Source: Antarcticirhabdus aurantiaca
GTDB lineage: Bacteria; Pseudomonadota; Alphaproteobacteria; Rhizobiales; Rhizobiaceae
Length of the DNA stretch: 64,000 nucleotides
Reading direction: 5' to 3'
Assembly (NCBI RefSeq): GCF_009765365.1
Contig: NZ_VTOM01000020.1
Location: forward strand, 55,172-119,171
In this document: one piece after another, positions 25,065 to 34,198 of the stretch
How positions within the stretch are numbered: the first letter of the stretch is position 1
Layout of the letters: each line of letters begins with the position of its first letter
Notes under the pieces: generated by a model
Told to the model about the DNA's origin: nothing
What the model saw: only the letters and a program-made list of their open reading frames with translations
Database searches by the model: none
Translations under genes and position numbers: made by a program

Positions 25065-25597
25065 GTCGCAGGCGTCTCCCTTTCCTTGCCGTTCGGTCCG
25101 ACGGATCGGCGGCAGACCTTGTCTCACGGGAGCTTGCGAAAAAATCAAGCTTTGCCGCGAAGGGACTTGCGTGTGACAAGCGACTCCCTTACATCCGCCC
25201 CTGCCCCAAGTCGCACGTGCCTGTGGGCGTCCCCCGGTCCTCGAATGCGAGGATAACCGGGACGGTACCTGGACTTAACACATCCAGTCGTTTCCGCTGC
25301 TGGCGGAATCGAGGACGCCTTGAAGCAACGACGGTCCGGGCCTTTCTGGTCTCTCCTGGTCTCCATAGCCGGGAATACTGCAGAGGCACACCATCCTTGC
25401 CTGAAGTGCGGCGGGTTCAAGCCCTCCAATCCACGGCAGACTGACTCCGAATGTCGGCGCGGCCATCCGCGTCCGCTTGTTCGGCATCGGTCCTCGACGC
25501 GTTTACGCGCAACAACGTTTCGGACGGTGTCTCCACCGGCTGTCCGACGTCGCGCGCGTTCGCTCCTGTTTATCCGCCGGATCCGGGAGAGCCACTC
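25065..25597. other. long leader/promoter region upstream of the decarboxylase
   Basis: 533 bp between the LysR start (minus) and the decarboxylase ATG (plus). The 25226-25319 part folds into a compact multibranched RNA. The remaining 280 nt up to the ATG include a TTG-initiated open frame from 25320 with no clear ribosome-binding site, which I do not call as a gene, and a GGGAG site for the decarboxylase. Confidence 0.5.
25226..25319 (+). ncRNA. speF-type leader RNA upstream of ornithine decarboxylase
   Basis: A closing helix ggcgtcc (25226-25232) with ggacgcc (25313-25319) encloses three arms: cccggt/accggg (25233-25238/25256-25261) capped by a cctcg/cgagg hairpin (25239-25243/25248-25252), ctgga/tccag (25269-25273/25283-25287), and ttccgc/gcggaa (25292-25297/25303-25308). 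The speF motif is a known conserved RNA found upstream of ornithine decarboxylase genes in alphaproteobacteria and is suspected to act in cis. The position and shape fit; the match to the consensus is from memory and was not searched. Confidence 0.7.
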
Positions 25598-26734
25598 ATG
25601 GCCGCCACGCAGCGTATCATCGACTTCCTCGCCACCCGACGTCCCGAGGGCCCCTGCCTCGTGCTCGACCTCGACATCGTGGCCGACAACTTCCGCGCCT
25701 TCCGCCGCGCTCTGCCCGACTCCGCCATCTTCTACGCGGTGAAGGCGAACCCGGCGCCGGAGATCCTGCGGCTCCTGGCCACCATGGGCTCGAACTTCGA
25801 CTGCGCCTCGGTCGCCGAGATCGAGATGGCGCTCGACGCCGGCGCGACGCCCGCCCGCATCTCCTTCGGCAACACCATCAAGAAGGAGCGCGACGTCGCC
25901 CGCGCCCACGCGCTCGGCGTGTCGCTCTTCGCGGTGGACTGCGAGGAAGAGGTCGAGAAGGTTGCCCGCGCGGCGCCCGGCGCCCGCGTGTTCTGCCGCG
26001 TCCTCACCGACGGCGAGGGCGCCGAGTGGCCGCTGTCACGCAAGTTCGGCTGCGTGCCGGCGATGGCGATCGACGTGCTTGCCCACGCCCACGATCTCGG
26101 CCTGACGGCGACCGGCGTGTCCTTCCACGTCGGCTCGCAGCAGATCAACACCGAGGCCTGGGACTCGGCGCTGTCGGACGCCGCCTTCGTGTTCAACACG
26201 CTGGCCGAGCGCGGCATCGTCCTGACCCTCGTCAACATGGGCGGCGGCTTCCCGACCCGCTACCTCAAGGACGTGCCCTCGGCCGAGGCCTACGGCCGCT
26301 CGATCTTCGCCGCGCTGAAGCGCCACTTCGGCAACCGCATCCCGGAGACGATCATCGAGCCGGGCCGCGGCATGGTGGGCGACGCCGGCGTCATCAAGGC
26401 GGAGGTCGTGCTCGTGTCGAAGAAGTCGGCCGAGGACGACAAGCGCTGGGTCTTCCTCGACATCGGCAAGTTCGGCGGCCTCGCCGAGACGATGGACGAG
26501 GCCATCCGCTACCCGATCGTGACCAAGCGCGACGGCGACCGGATGGAGCCCTGCGTGCTCGCGGGCCCCACCTGCGACTCGGCCGACGTCCTCTACGAGA
26601 AGAAGCCCTACCCGCTGCCGATCTCGCTGACGGTCGGCGACGAGGTGCTCATCGAGGGCACGGGCGCCTACACCACGACCTACTCGGCCGTCGCCTTCAA
26701 CGGCTTCGAGCCGCTGCGGTCCTACGTGATCTGA
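25598..26734 (+). CDS. ornithine/lysine decarboxylase, fold III PLP enzyme
   Basis: A 378-residue group IV (eukaryotic-type) decarboxylase that makes putrescine from ornithine or cadaverine from lysine. The PLP lysine is in FYAVKANPAPE (near residue 49); other signatures are FHVGSQQ, VNMGGGFPTRY, EPGRGMVGDAG and the second-site cysteine in AGPTCDSADVLYE. The ATG at 25598 has GGGAGA upstream and begins MAATQRIIDFLATRR. Expression is probably set by the structured leader RNA. Ornithine preference is assumed from the leader type; the sequence alone does not exclude lysine. Confidence 0.9.
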   Translation: MAATQRIIDFLATRRPEGPCLVLDLDIVADNFRAFRRALPDSAIFYAVKANPAPEILRLLATMGSNFDCASVAEIEMALDAGATPARISFGNTIKKERDVARAHALGVSLFAVDCEEEVEKVARAAPGARVFCRVLTDGEGAEWPLSRKFGCVPAMAIDVLAHAHDLGLTATGVSFHVGSQQINTEAWDSALSDAAFVFNTLAERGIVLTLVNMGGGFPTRYLKDVPSAEAYGRSIFAALKRHFGNRIPETIIEPGRGMVGDAGVIKAEVVLVSKKSAEDDKRWVFLDIGKFGGLAETMDEAIRYPIVTKRDGDRMEPCVLAGPTCDSADVLYEKKPYPLPISLTVGDEVLIEGTGAYTTTYSAVAFNGFEPLRSYVI

Positions 26735-26803
26735 GGTCCGGCTTGGCTTCGCATCCCAGCCTCCGACGAGAACGACGAGGGGGCGTGACGCCCCTTCTCT
26801 GAT

Positions 26804-26826
26804 CCGGCGCCGTTCGGCGGCGCCGG
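26804..26826 (+). terminator. hairpin after the decarboxylase gene
   Basis: A 9-bp stem ccggcgccg (26804-26812 with 26818-26826) and loop ttcgg, 70 bp after the decarboxylase stop. A smaller hairpin (gggcgtgacgccc) lies at 26781-26793. No U tract. Confidence 0.5.
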
Positions 26827-26913
26827 GCAGTTCTTGCCCGCCGCCGCGCGCCGCAGATTCCCCCTGCCAGCCGGCCGTTTCCAGACCTCCTTGTGCTTGA
26901 GGAGTCTTCGGCC

Positions 26914-27489
26914 ATGACCGCCTTCGCCCATCTTTCCGCCGCCGCCCTCGCCGACGCGCGCCCGCTCTTCGCCATCGAGGCCGAGTCGGTCGCGGACGTC
27001 GCCGCGCGCGAGGCCCTCCTCGACGCCGCCATGGGCCTGGGCCGCACCCGCAAATCGTCCGAGGCGATCCGGCGCGGACGCCTGCCCGCACGGGGCCTCG
27101 CCTTCGTCGCGCGCGGCCTCGCCGGCGAGGTCGTGGGCACGGTGCGCCTCTGGGACGTTTGCGCCGGCGACGGCCGAGCGGCACTCCTTCTCGGTCCGCT
27201 CGCCGTGTCGTCCGCCTACGAGGGCGTCGGCATCGGCTCGGCGCTGATGCGCCACGCGCTCGCCGAGGCCGCGCGCCTCGGCCACGGCGCCGTGCTTCTC
27301 GTGGGCGATCCCGCCTATTACGAGCGCTTCGGCTTCTCCTCCGCGCTGTCGGCCGATCTCTTCATGCCGGGCCCCTTCGAGCGCCACCGCCTCCAGGGCC
27401 TCGAACTCGTGCCCGGAAGCTTGTCCGGCGCGGAAGGCATGATCGCGCCGACGGGCCGCGAAGCGCCGGCCGAGGGCCTGGCCGCCTGA
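26914..27489 (+). CDS. GNAT family N-acetyltransferase
   Basis: A 191-residue acetyltransferase. The acetyl-CoA loop is LAVSSAYEGVGIGSALMRHA (about residues 92-111), and PAYYERFGFSS with VGTVRLWDV are typical of the subgroup annotated as putative acetyltransferases in rhizobia. The ATG at 26914 has GAGGAG 9 nt upstream; an in-frame TTG at 26893 is less likely. The substrate is unknown. It directly follows the polyamine decarboxylase and could act on polyamines, but this is only positional. Confidence 0.82.
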   Translation: MTAFAHLSAAALADARPLFAIEAESVADVAAREALLDAAMGLGRTRKSSEAIRRGRLPARGLAFVARGLAGEVVGTVRLWDVCAGDGRAALLLGPLAVSSAYEGVGIGSALMRHALAEAARLGHGAVLLVGDPAYYERFGFSSALSADLFMPGPFERHRLQGLELVPGSLSGAEGMIAPTGREAPAEGLAA

Positions 27490-27682
27490 CAAGAACGTCC
27501 AGCGAACGTTCGCCCGTAAATGCTTGCGTCGTAACGACCTTCTTTGATGGACGCTCCCGCCGCCCCATGCTAGGCGTCCCTTAATCGGGCGTGATGGGTC
27601 GGCGGGCGGAGGGGACCGTGCGGCATCCGTTCGGGCGGGGGCGAGCGCGCCTCGGGGGTCTCGCGCGGCGGATTGACGTGAC

Positions 27683-30064
27683 ATGGCGTTCTCGGACGAG
27701 GATCGGCTGGGCTCTGTGCTGGCGGAGAACGAGCAGCTGCGTGCACAGAACGCCGCCTTGCGCGCCTCGCTTCATTCCAGCGAAGCGCGCTTCCGCCTGA
27801 TCGTCGAGAGCGCCGCCGACTACGCCATCATTGCCGCCGACCTGGACGGCACCGTCACCACCTGGAACGAGGCCGCCGCCACCATTCTGGGGTGGAGCGC
27901 CGACGCAATGATCGGCCGGCCGCTCTCGACCATCTTCACGCCCGAGGACATCGCCGCCGGCGCCTACGACGAGGAGCTGCGCCTCGCCACCGAGCGCGGC
28001 CGCGCCCGCGACGAGCGCTGGCACCTGAAGGCGGACGGCTCGCGCTTCTTCGCCAGCGGCGAAATGATGCCGCTCCAGGACCCGGAGGGCGGCCAGACCG
28101 GCTTTCTCAAGATCCTGCGCGACCGCACGCGCGAGCGGCGCGAGCAGCAGGAGCTGGAAACGAGCCGCGAACGCCTGCGCCTCGCACTCGAGGCCTCTTC
28201 GCTCGTCGGCACCTGGGACTGGGACATCACGGCGGACACGCTCTATTCCGACGAGCGCTTCGCTTACCTGTTCGGCGTCGAGCCCGCCCGGGCCGAAGCC
28301 GGCGCGCCCTTGTCGGCCTATGTCGGCGGCATCCATCCGGACGACGCCGAGCGCGTGGGGGCACGCATCAGCGAGGCGGTCGGCAGCGGCGCGATCTTCG
28401 ACGAGCAGTACCGCACGATCGACCTCGACGGCCGCACCCGCTGGGTCCACGCCCGCGGGCGCTGCTACCACGACAGCCAGGGGCGCCCTTTGCGCTTTCC
28501 CGGCGCGGTCGTCGACCTGACGCTGGAGCGCGCCCGCGAAGCGCGTCAGGCGGCCCTTCTGCGCCTCGGCGACGAGCTGCAGGAGCAAGGCCTCGCGGAC
28601 GGCCACTCCATCACCGCGCTTCAGATCCTCTGCGAGGCGCTCGACACCCGGCGTGCGGGCTACGCCATCGTCGGCGAGGACGAGCGCACGGCGAGCGTGG
28701 TCGCGGAGTGGACCCGCGAGGGCGTGTCGGCCCTCAGCGGCAGCTTCGATCTCGCGGCCTTCGGCACGGATTTCGTCGCGTCCCTGCGGGCCGGCGTCCT
28801 CACCGTCGCGGATATCGAGACCGACGAGCGCACGGCCGCGGGCGCTGCCGCCTGGCGCGCCATCGGCGTGCGTTCCGTGGTCAACATGGCCGTGGTCGAG
28901 GGCGGGCGCGTTCGCGTCGTCCTCTACCTCAACGACGACCGCCCGCGGAGCTGGGAGGCCGAGGACATCGGCTTCGTGCGCGAGGTCCTGGAGCGCACCT
29001 GGACGGTGACGCAGCGCCGGCGCGCCGAACAGGCGCTGGCGGACGCGGAAACGCGCCTGCGCCTCGCCCACGAGGCGGCGGAGATCGGCAGCTTCGACTT
29101 CGACCTCGTTTCCGGCACGCTGATCTGGGACGCGCGCTGCCGCGCCGCGTTCGGCCTATACGGCAAGGAGCCGGTCACCTACGAGGGGACCTTTCTGCCG
29201 GCGCTCCACCCCGACGACCGCGCGCACACCCAGGCCGCCGTCGAGGCGGCGGTCGACCCGGTGGACCCCAAGCTCTTCGACGTCGTCTACCGCACGATCG
29301 GCATCGAGGACGGCGTGGTGCGCTGGGTCCACGCCAGCGGCCAGACGCTCGTCGAGAACGGCCGCTCCGTGCGCTTCGTCGGCGCGGTGCGCGACGTGAC
29401 CGAGGAGAAGGAGGCCGAGGAGCGCCAGAACCTCCTGACGCGCGAGCTCCAGCACCGCGTCAAGAACACGCTCGCCATGGTCAACGCCCTGGCGAACCAG
29501 ACCCTGCGCCGCGCCGCCAACGTCCAGGACGGCCTCGCCGCCTTCTCGGCCCGCCTCGTCGCCCTCGGCCACGCCCACGACATCCTGACCCAGACGAGCT
29601 GGACCAGCGCGCCGATCGCCGCGATCGTCGAGCGCAGCCTCGCGACCCACCGCCCGTCCGACGGCGCGCGCCTGTCCTGGGCGGGCCCGAACGTCCGACT
29701 GAACGCCCGGCAGGCGCTCGCGCTCTCGCTCGCCCTTCACGAACTCGCGACCAACGCCGCGAAGTACGGCGCCTTCTCCAACGAGACGGGGAGCGTCCGC
29801 ATCGTCTGGCGCCTCGTGGGCTCGGGCGACGGCGCCGTCCATCTCGTGCTCGAATGGCGCGAGGCCGGCGGACCGCCCGTGACCCCGCCGGCCGCGCGCG
29901 GCTTCGGCTCGCGCCTCATCCAGCAGTCGCTCGCCTCGGAGTTCCGCGGAACCGTCGACATGCGCTTCGAGGCGACCGGCCTCGTCTGCTTGATCGAGGG
30001 CGCGCTCGACCACCAGATCGACGACGCCCTGCCGGCCTTGGAGGAGCCGGCGCCGGTCGCCTGA
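27683..30064 (+). CDS. PAS-PAS-GAF-PAS sensor histidine kinase, HWE family
   Basis: A 793-residue soluble sensor kinase with no membrane segment. Order: PAS (about 30-150), PAS with PAC (165-285), GAF (290-450), PAS (460-585), then an HWE-type kinase core with phosphoacceptor ELQHRVKNTLAMVNAL near residue 590, N-box LHELATNAAKYGAF, WxE motif in LEWREAGGP and G-box GFGSRLIQQ. HWE kinases are typical of alphaproteobacteria and often feed the general stress response or light signalling; the PAS domains lack an obvious LOV cysteine motif. No response regulator is adjacent. Confidence 0.9.
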   Translation: MAFSDEDRLGSVLAENEQLRAQNAALRASLHSSEARFRLIVESAADYAIIAADLDGTVTTWNEAAATILGWSADAMIGRPLSTIFTPEDIAAGAYDEELRLATERGRARDERWHLKADGSRFFASGEMMPLQDPEGGQTGFLKILRDRTRERREQQELETSRERLRLALEASSLVGTWDWDITADTLYSDERFAYLFGVEPARAEAGAPLSAYVGGIHPDDAERVGARISEAVGSGAIFDEQYRTIDLDGRTRWVHARGRCYHDSQGRPLRFPGAVVDLTLERAREARQAALLRLGDELQEQGLADGHSITALQILCEALDTRRAGYAIVGEDERTASVVAEWTREGVSALSGSFDLAAFGTDFVASLRAGVLTVADIETDERTAAGAAAWRAIGVRSVVNMAVVEGGRVRVVLYLNDDRPRSWEAEDIGFVREVLERTWTVTQRRRAEQALADAETRLRLAHEAAEIGSFDFDLVSGTLIWDARCRAAFGLYGKEPVTYEGTFLPALHPDDRAHTQAAVEAAVDPVDPKLFDVVYRTIGIEDGVVRWVHASGQTLVENGRSVRFVGAVRDVTEEKEAEERQNLLTRELQHRVKNTLAMVNALANQTLRRAANVQDGLAAFSARLVALGHAHDILTQTSWTSAPIAAIVERSLATHRPSDGARLSWAGPNVRLNARQALALSLALHELATNAAKYGAFSNETGSVRIVWRLVGSGDGAVHLVLEWREAGGPPVTPPAARGFGSRLIQQSLASEFRGTVDMRFEATGLVCLIEGALDHQIDDALPALEEPAPVA

Positions 30065-30113
30065 AACCTGCGCGGGCGCGCGGCGTTGCGTCCTTGCATC
30101 ATGCGAGGAGCCC

Positions 30114-31088
30114 ATGTCCGACACGCGACGAACCATCAGCGAAGCCGCCGACATCCTGACACAGACGGCGGGAGAGGTCGCGGTCTTCGCCCCCTGGCCG
30201 CTCTTCACGATCACCATCGAGAGCATGGTGGACGGGCAGGACCACGTCTACTTCCATGCCGGCGGCCAAGGCGTCTGGGTCGCCCGCATGGTCGCTTCCT
30301 TCGGCCAGCGGGTGACCTTGGTCGGCCCCTTCGGCGGGGAAAGCCGCCACGTCATCGAGGCGCTGGTGCGCATGGAGGGGTTGAACCTGCGCCCCGTCCA
30401 TGTTTCGGGCGCCAATGGCGGCTATATCGACGACCGGCGCGGAGGCCACCGCGAGCGCGTCGCCACCGCGGCCGCCCCGCGCCTCGACCGCCACGAGATC
30501 GACGACCTCTACAACGCAGCGCTGGCCGAGGGCATGCGCTGCGGGACGCTGGTGATGACCGGCATTCCGGAAGGCGAGGTCATGCCGGTCGACGTCTTCC
30601 GCCGCCTCGCGCTCGACCTCGCCAACAACGGCGTGTCCGTGGTCGCCGACATCTCGGGCTCCCTGCTGGAAGCGGTGGAGGGCGGCCTCGCCATACTCAA
30701 GGTCAGCCACGAGGAGCTGATCGAGGCGGGATACGCGGAGAACGACGAGCGCGAGTCGCTCCTCGCCGGCATGGAAAAGCTCAAGGCCAAGACGAAGGAC
30801 ATCGTCGTCTCGCTCGCCGACAAGGGGGTCCTCGCCCGCCTCGACGGGAAGCTCTATTTCGCCACCATGCCCAAGCTCGAAGCGCTCGATCACACCGGCG
30901 CGGGGGACTCCATGACCGCGGCGCTCGCCGCGACCCGCGCGGCCGGCATCACCGGCGCCGAGGCCCTGCGCCTGGCAGCGGCGGCCGGCGCCATGAACGT
31001 CACCCGGCACGGGCGCGGCACGGGCAAGCTGTGCGACATCAAGGAACTGGCCGCCGCCGTGCGGATCGAAGAGCTGGAGACCCCATGA
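30114..31088 (+). CDS. PfkB family carbohydrate kinase
   Basis: A 324-residue ribokinase-fold sugar kinase. Substrate-side motif HAGGQGVWVARMVASFG near residue 48 and catalytic motif DHTGAGDSMTAALAA near residue 262 (Asp base in GAGD). The HAGGQG motif resembles the GGxG[V/K] of phosphofructokinase-like members, so a phosphosugar is possible. It is coupled by an ATGA overlap to an inositol-monophosphatase-family gene, suggesting a shared small sugar-phosphate route. Confidence 0.82.
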   Translation: MSDTRRTISEAADILTQTAGEVAVFAPWPLFTITIESMVDGQDHVYFHAGGQGVWVARMVASFGQRVTLVGPFGGESRHVIEALVRMEGLNLRPVHVSGANGGYIDDRRGGHRERVATAAAPRLDRHEIDDLYNAALAEGMRCGTLVMTGIPEGEVMPVDVFRRLALDLANNGVSVVADISGSLLEAVEGGLAILKVSHEELIEAGYAENDERESLLAGMEKLKAKTKDIVVSLADKGVLARLDGKLYFATMPKLEALDHTGAGDSMTAALAATRAAGITGAEALRLAAAAGAMNVTRHGRGTGKLCDIKELAAAVRIEELETP

Positions 31089-31948
31089 GCCTGTCGAAGG
31101 ATGATCTCGCCGACGTCGAGAGCCTGGCGGTGGAACTCGCCGCCGCCGCAGGCGCGACGATCACCGCCTCGCTCTCGCGGACCCTCGCGGTGAAGTACAA
31201 GGCGAGCGACGACACCGACCGACCCTGGCGCGACCCGGTCTCCGAGGTCGACGGCGCCGTCGAGGTGATGATCCGCGCCCGCCTCGCCGACCGCTTTCCC
31301 TCCCACGACATCCTCGGCGAGGAGATCGCGGAGCGGCCGGTCCTGAACGGCGACGTGATCTGGTCGATCGACCCCGTCGACGGCACCACCAACTTCATCA
31401 GCGGCTTCCCGCTGTTCTCCTGCTCGATCGGCATCCTGGACAAGGGTCGGCCCGTCGCCGGCGCGCTCTGGTGCTCGACGAGCCACGCCCTGCGCTCGGG
31501 CACCTATCACACGAGGCTTGGCCGGCCGGTCTCCTTCGACGGGACCGATCTCGATTCCGCGCCGAATCCCGCCGTGCGCAACCGCCTCGTCGGCGTGCCG
31601 AAGGGCGGCCACGCCCATGGCGGCGTCTTCGACACGCGCCAGACCGGCTCCTCGGCCATCGAGTGCGCCTTCGTCGCCGCGGGCCTGATGAGCGCCGCGC
31701 GCTTCGAGCGGCCGAACGTCTGGGACGTGGCGGGCGGCATCGCCCTCGTCCTCGCCGCCGGCGGCACCGTGCTCGTCGGCGACGGCGAGGGCCGCTTCCG
31801 GCTCTTCGAGGGCTTCATGTCGGGCCCCGGCGCCGCGCGCGACCCCGGCGAATGGCGTCGCCCGCTGATCATCGGCCACGAGGCGACGGTGCGCGAGATC
31901 GCCGAGCGCGAGGAAGCGCGCGCAGAGGAGCGGGGCGAAACGGTCTGA
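31085..31948 (+). CDS. inositol monophosphatase family protein
   Basis: A 287-residue Mg-dependent phosphatase of the IMPase/FBPase superfamily. Motifs: DPVSEVDGAVEVMIRARL, ILGEEIAE, the metal site WSIDPVDGTTNFISGFPLFS near residue 97, and the late RPNVWDVAGGIALVLAAGG with the WDxAGG aspartate. All metal ligands are present. Substrates in this family range from inositol phosphate to histidinol phosphate or PAP, and cannot be chosen here. It overlaps the PfkB gene by 4 bp. Confidence 0.85.
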   Translation: MSLSKDDLADVESLAVELAAAAGATITASLSRTLAVKYKASDDTDRPWRDPVSEVDGAVEVMIRARLADRFPSHDILGEEIAERPVLNGDVIWSIDPVDGTTNFISGFPLFSCSIGILDKGRPVAGALWCSTSHALRSGTYHTRLGRPVSFDGTDLDSAPNPAVRNRLVGVPKGGHAHGGVFDTRQTGSSAIECAFVAAGLMSAARFERPNVWDVAGGIALVLAAGGTVLVGDGEGRFRLFEGFMSGPGAARDPGEWRRPLIIGHEATVREIAEREEARAEERGETV

Positions 31949-31966
31949 CGACCCTGACGACGCGGC

Positions 31967-32944
31967 TCAGCCGGCGAGGTCGATGACGCCTGCCTCGCCG
32001 GTTTCCGCCCCGAAGGCGAGGCGCGCGCCCGCCTTGTCCCAGCCCATGGTCGTGACGGCACCGTCGCCGCCGCCGCGCATCACAGCCTCGCGGCCGTCGG
32101 CGAAGCGGGCTGCGAGGATCATGCCGTCGGCATAGCCGATCGCCAGCATGTCCTCGGCCGGATGACAGGCGACGCTCGTGACCATCGTGTCGCCGCGCGT
32201 GCCGAGCTCCAGCGGCGCCTTGTTCATCGGCCCGTCCTTGCCCGAGAAGGGCCAGAGGATCGCGGCCGGCGCGCCCGAGGTCGCCAGGAACTTGCCCTTC
32301 GCCGCCCAGGACCAGCTCTTCACCTTGGCGGGATAGCCGGTCATGCGCATGTGCTTGCCGTCCTCCAGTCGCCAGCCGTGCAGGGCGTTCTCCTGCATGG
32401 CGGTGACGAGGAAGCGCCCGTCCGGCGAGAAGGCGACGCCGATATGCGCGCCCTTCCATTCGAGCCCGGTCGGCGGCGAGTCGGTCGCGGGGAAGAACAG
32501 CGAGGCGCCGTCGTAGCGCGCGATGGCGAGGCGCAGCCCCTTCGGCGCGAGGGCGACGCCCTCGACGGTGCGGCTGTGCGTCAGCTCCTTCACCGTGCCG
32601 CCGCTCAGCACGTAGGCCGAGCGGCCCGAGGCGAAGGCGACCGCGTCCTTCGGCCCGGCGGCGACCGCCGTGACCCATTTGCGCCCGATCGAGGCGAGCT
32701 CCCTCGCCTCCCCGTCCGCGCCTGTCGCGCAGACGCGCCCGTCCTCGCCCCCGGTGATCAGCCGCCCGTTCGCCTCGTCGAACACGGCGGCGAGGAGGCC
32801 GCCCGAATGCGCCTCCACCGCCTTGTCGCCCACTGTTGTTGGCAGGCGGATCGTCCCGTCCGCGATCGCGAAGGCCGGCTGGTCCTTGATGAAGCCGGCG
32901 GCCATCGCGAACTCGTCGAACGCGTAAGGGGCGATCGTCGGCAT
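31967..32944 (-). CDS. WD40 repeat protein
   Basis: A 325-residue beta-propeller protein of six or seven weakly conserved WD40 blades, for example GGLLAAVFDEANGRLITGGE, HIGVAFSPDGRFLVTAMQEN and VTSVACHPAEDMLAIGYADG. It has no signal peptide, so it is cytoplasmic. Its ATG overlaps the stop of the CobW GTPase gene by one base (TGATG), so the two proteins are made together and may work together in metal delivery (inference); this pairing is common in Hyphomicrobiales. Confidence 0.8.
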   Translation of the reverse strand: MPTIAPYAFDEFAMAAGFIKDQPAFAIADGTIRLPTTVGDKAVEAHSGGLLAAVFDEANGRLITGGEDGRVCATGADGEARELASIGRKWVTAVAAGPKDAVAFASGRSAYVLSGGTVKELTHSRTVEGVALAPKGLRLAIARYDGASLFFPATDSPPTGLEWKGAHIGVAFSPDGRFLVTAMQENALHGWRLEDGKHMRMTGYPAKVKSWSWAAKGKFLATSGAPAAILWPFSGKDGPMNKAPLELGTRGDTMVTSVACHPAEDMLAIGYADGMILAARFADGREAVMRGGGDGAVTTMGWDKAGARLAFGAETGEAGVIDLAG

Positions 32945-34098
32945 CAGGCGTCGGCCCGCGGCCGGGCGGCGCAGGCGGCGAAGCCCGCTTCCAGCGCCTC
33001 GCGGTCGAGCTCGCGCCCGATGAAGACGAGGCGGCTCTCGCGCTTCTCGTCCGCCCGCCAGGGCCGCTGGTGGTCGCCCTCGATGATCATGTGGACGCCC
33101 TGGACGACGTAGCGGTCGTCGTCGTTCGGGAAAGCGATGATGCCCTTGAGGCGCAGGATGTTCGGGCCCTGCTCCTGCGTCAGCGCCTGGATCCAGGGAA
33201 AGAACTTGCCCTGGTCCAGCTCGTCCCCGCGAAGCGACACCGAGGTCACCGTCACGTCGTGGATCGGCGCCATCGCGGCGTGACCATGGTCATGATGATG
33301 ATCGTGGCCGTGGTCGTGATGGTCATGCCCGTGGGCATGATGATCGTGGCCATGATGGTGGTGGTCGTGATGGTCGTGGTCGCAGTCCGGCCCGCAGACA
33401 TGGTCGTCGTGGGCGTGTTCGGCCTCGGCGATGAAGTCCGGGTCGCTCTCGAGGACGCGCTTCAGGTCGAAGGCGCCGCGGTCGAGCACGCGGTCGAGAT
33501 CGATGGCGGCGCGGGAGGTGCGGTGGATCACGGCGTGCGGGTTGATCGCGCGCACCGTCGCCTCGACGCGGGCGAGTTCCTCGGCCGTCACGAGGTCGGT
33601 CTTGTTGACGAGGACGACGTCGGCGAAGGCGATCTGGTCCTCGGCCTCCTTGGAGTCCTTCAGGCGCTGCGGCAGGTGCTTGGCGTCGACGAGGGCGACG
33701 ACCGCGTCGAGCCGGGTCTTGGCGCGCACGTCCTCGTCCATGAAGAAGGTCTGCGCCACCGGCACGGGGTCGGCGAGGCCGGTGGTCTCGACGATGATCG
33801 CGTCGAAGCGGCCCTTGCGGCGCGTCAGCCCTTCCACGACGCGCACGAGGTCGCCGCGCACGGTGCAGCAGACGCAGCCGTTGTTCATCTCGTAGATTTC
33901 TTCGTCGGACTCGACGATGAGATCGTTGTCGATGCCGATCTCGCCGAACTCGTTGACGATCACGGCGTAGCGCTTGCCGTGGTCGCCCGACAGGATGCGG
34001 TTGAGGAGCGTCGTCTTGCCGGCCCCGAGATAGCCGGTGAGGACGGTGACGGGGATGGCATCGGCGGCTGGGGCGCCGGCCTGTGCTGTGTCGGACAT
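32944..34098 (-). CDS. CobW/COG0523-type GTPase, His-rich metallochaperone
   Basis: A 384-residue G3E GTPase of the CobW/COG0523 group, which delivers zinc or other metals to target proteins. P-loop [13 protein letters not shown] (about residue 21), conserved CVCC at residues 75-78 within GCVCCTV, base-specificity motif VNKTDL near residue 178. An unusually dense histidine stretch (about residues 230-275, runs such as [14 protein letters not shown]) looks like a metal buffer and links the GTPase and C-terminal CobW_C domains. Coupled to the WD40 gene. Confidence 0.9.
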   Translation of the reverse strand: MSDTAQAGAPAADAIPVTVLTGYLGAGKTTLLNRILSGDHGKRYAVIVNEFGEIGIDNDLIVESDEEIYEMNNGCVCCTVRGDLVRVVEGLTRRKGRFDAIIVETTGLADPVPVAQTFFMDEDVRAKTRLDAVVALVDAKHLPQRLKDSKEAEDQIAFADVVLVNKTDLVTAEELARVEATVRAINPHAVIHRTSRAAIDLDRVLDRGAFDLKRVLESDPDFIAEAEHAHDDHVCGPDCDHDHHDHHHHGHDHHAHGHDHHDHGHDHHHDHGHAAMAPIHDVTVTSVSLRGDELDQGKFFPWIQALTQEQGPNILRLKGIIAFPNDDDRYVVQGVHMIIEGDHQRPWRADEKRESRLVFIGRELDREALEAGFAACAARPRADA

Positions 34099-34198
34099 CG
34101 CGGGGTGTCTCCTTGGCTCGGATGGGGCCGATATAAGCGGGCCGCGCGCGGAATGCACGGGACGGGTCCGGCGACAGTGCTTCGCCGGGGCTGAACGC

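Noticed and set aside
33280..33415. Repetitive catgatggt-like DNA taken at first for a CRISPR or tandem array
   Set aside because: The units are short and imperfect and encode the in-frame histidine stretch of the CobW GTPase.
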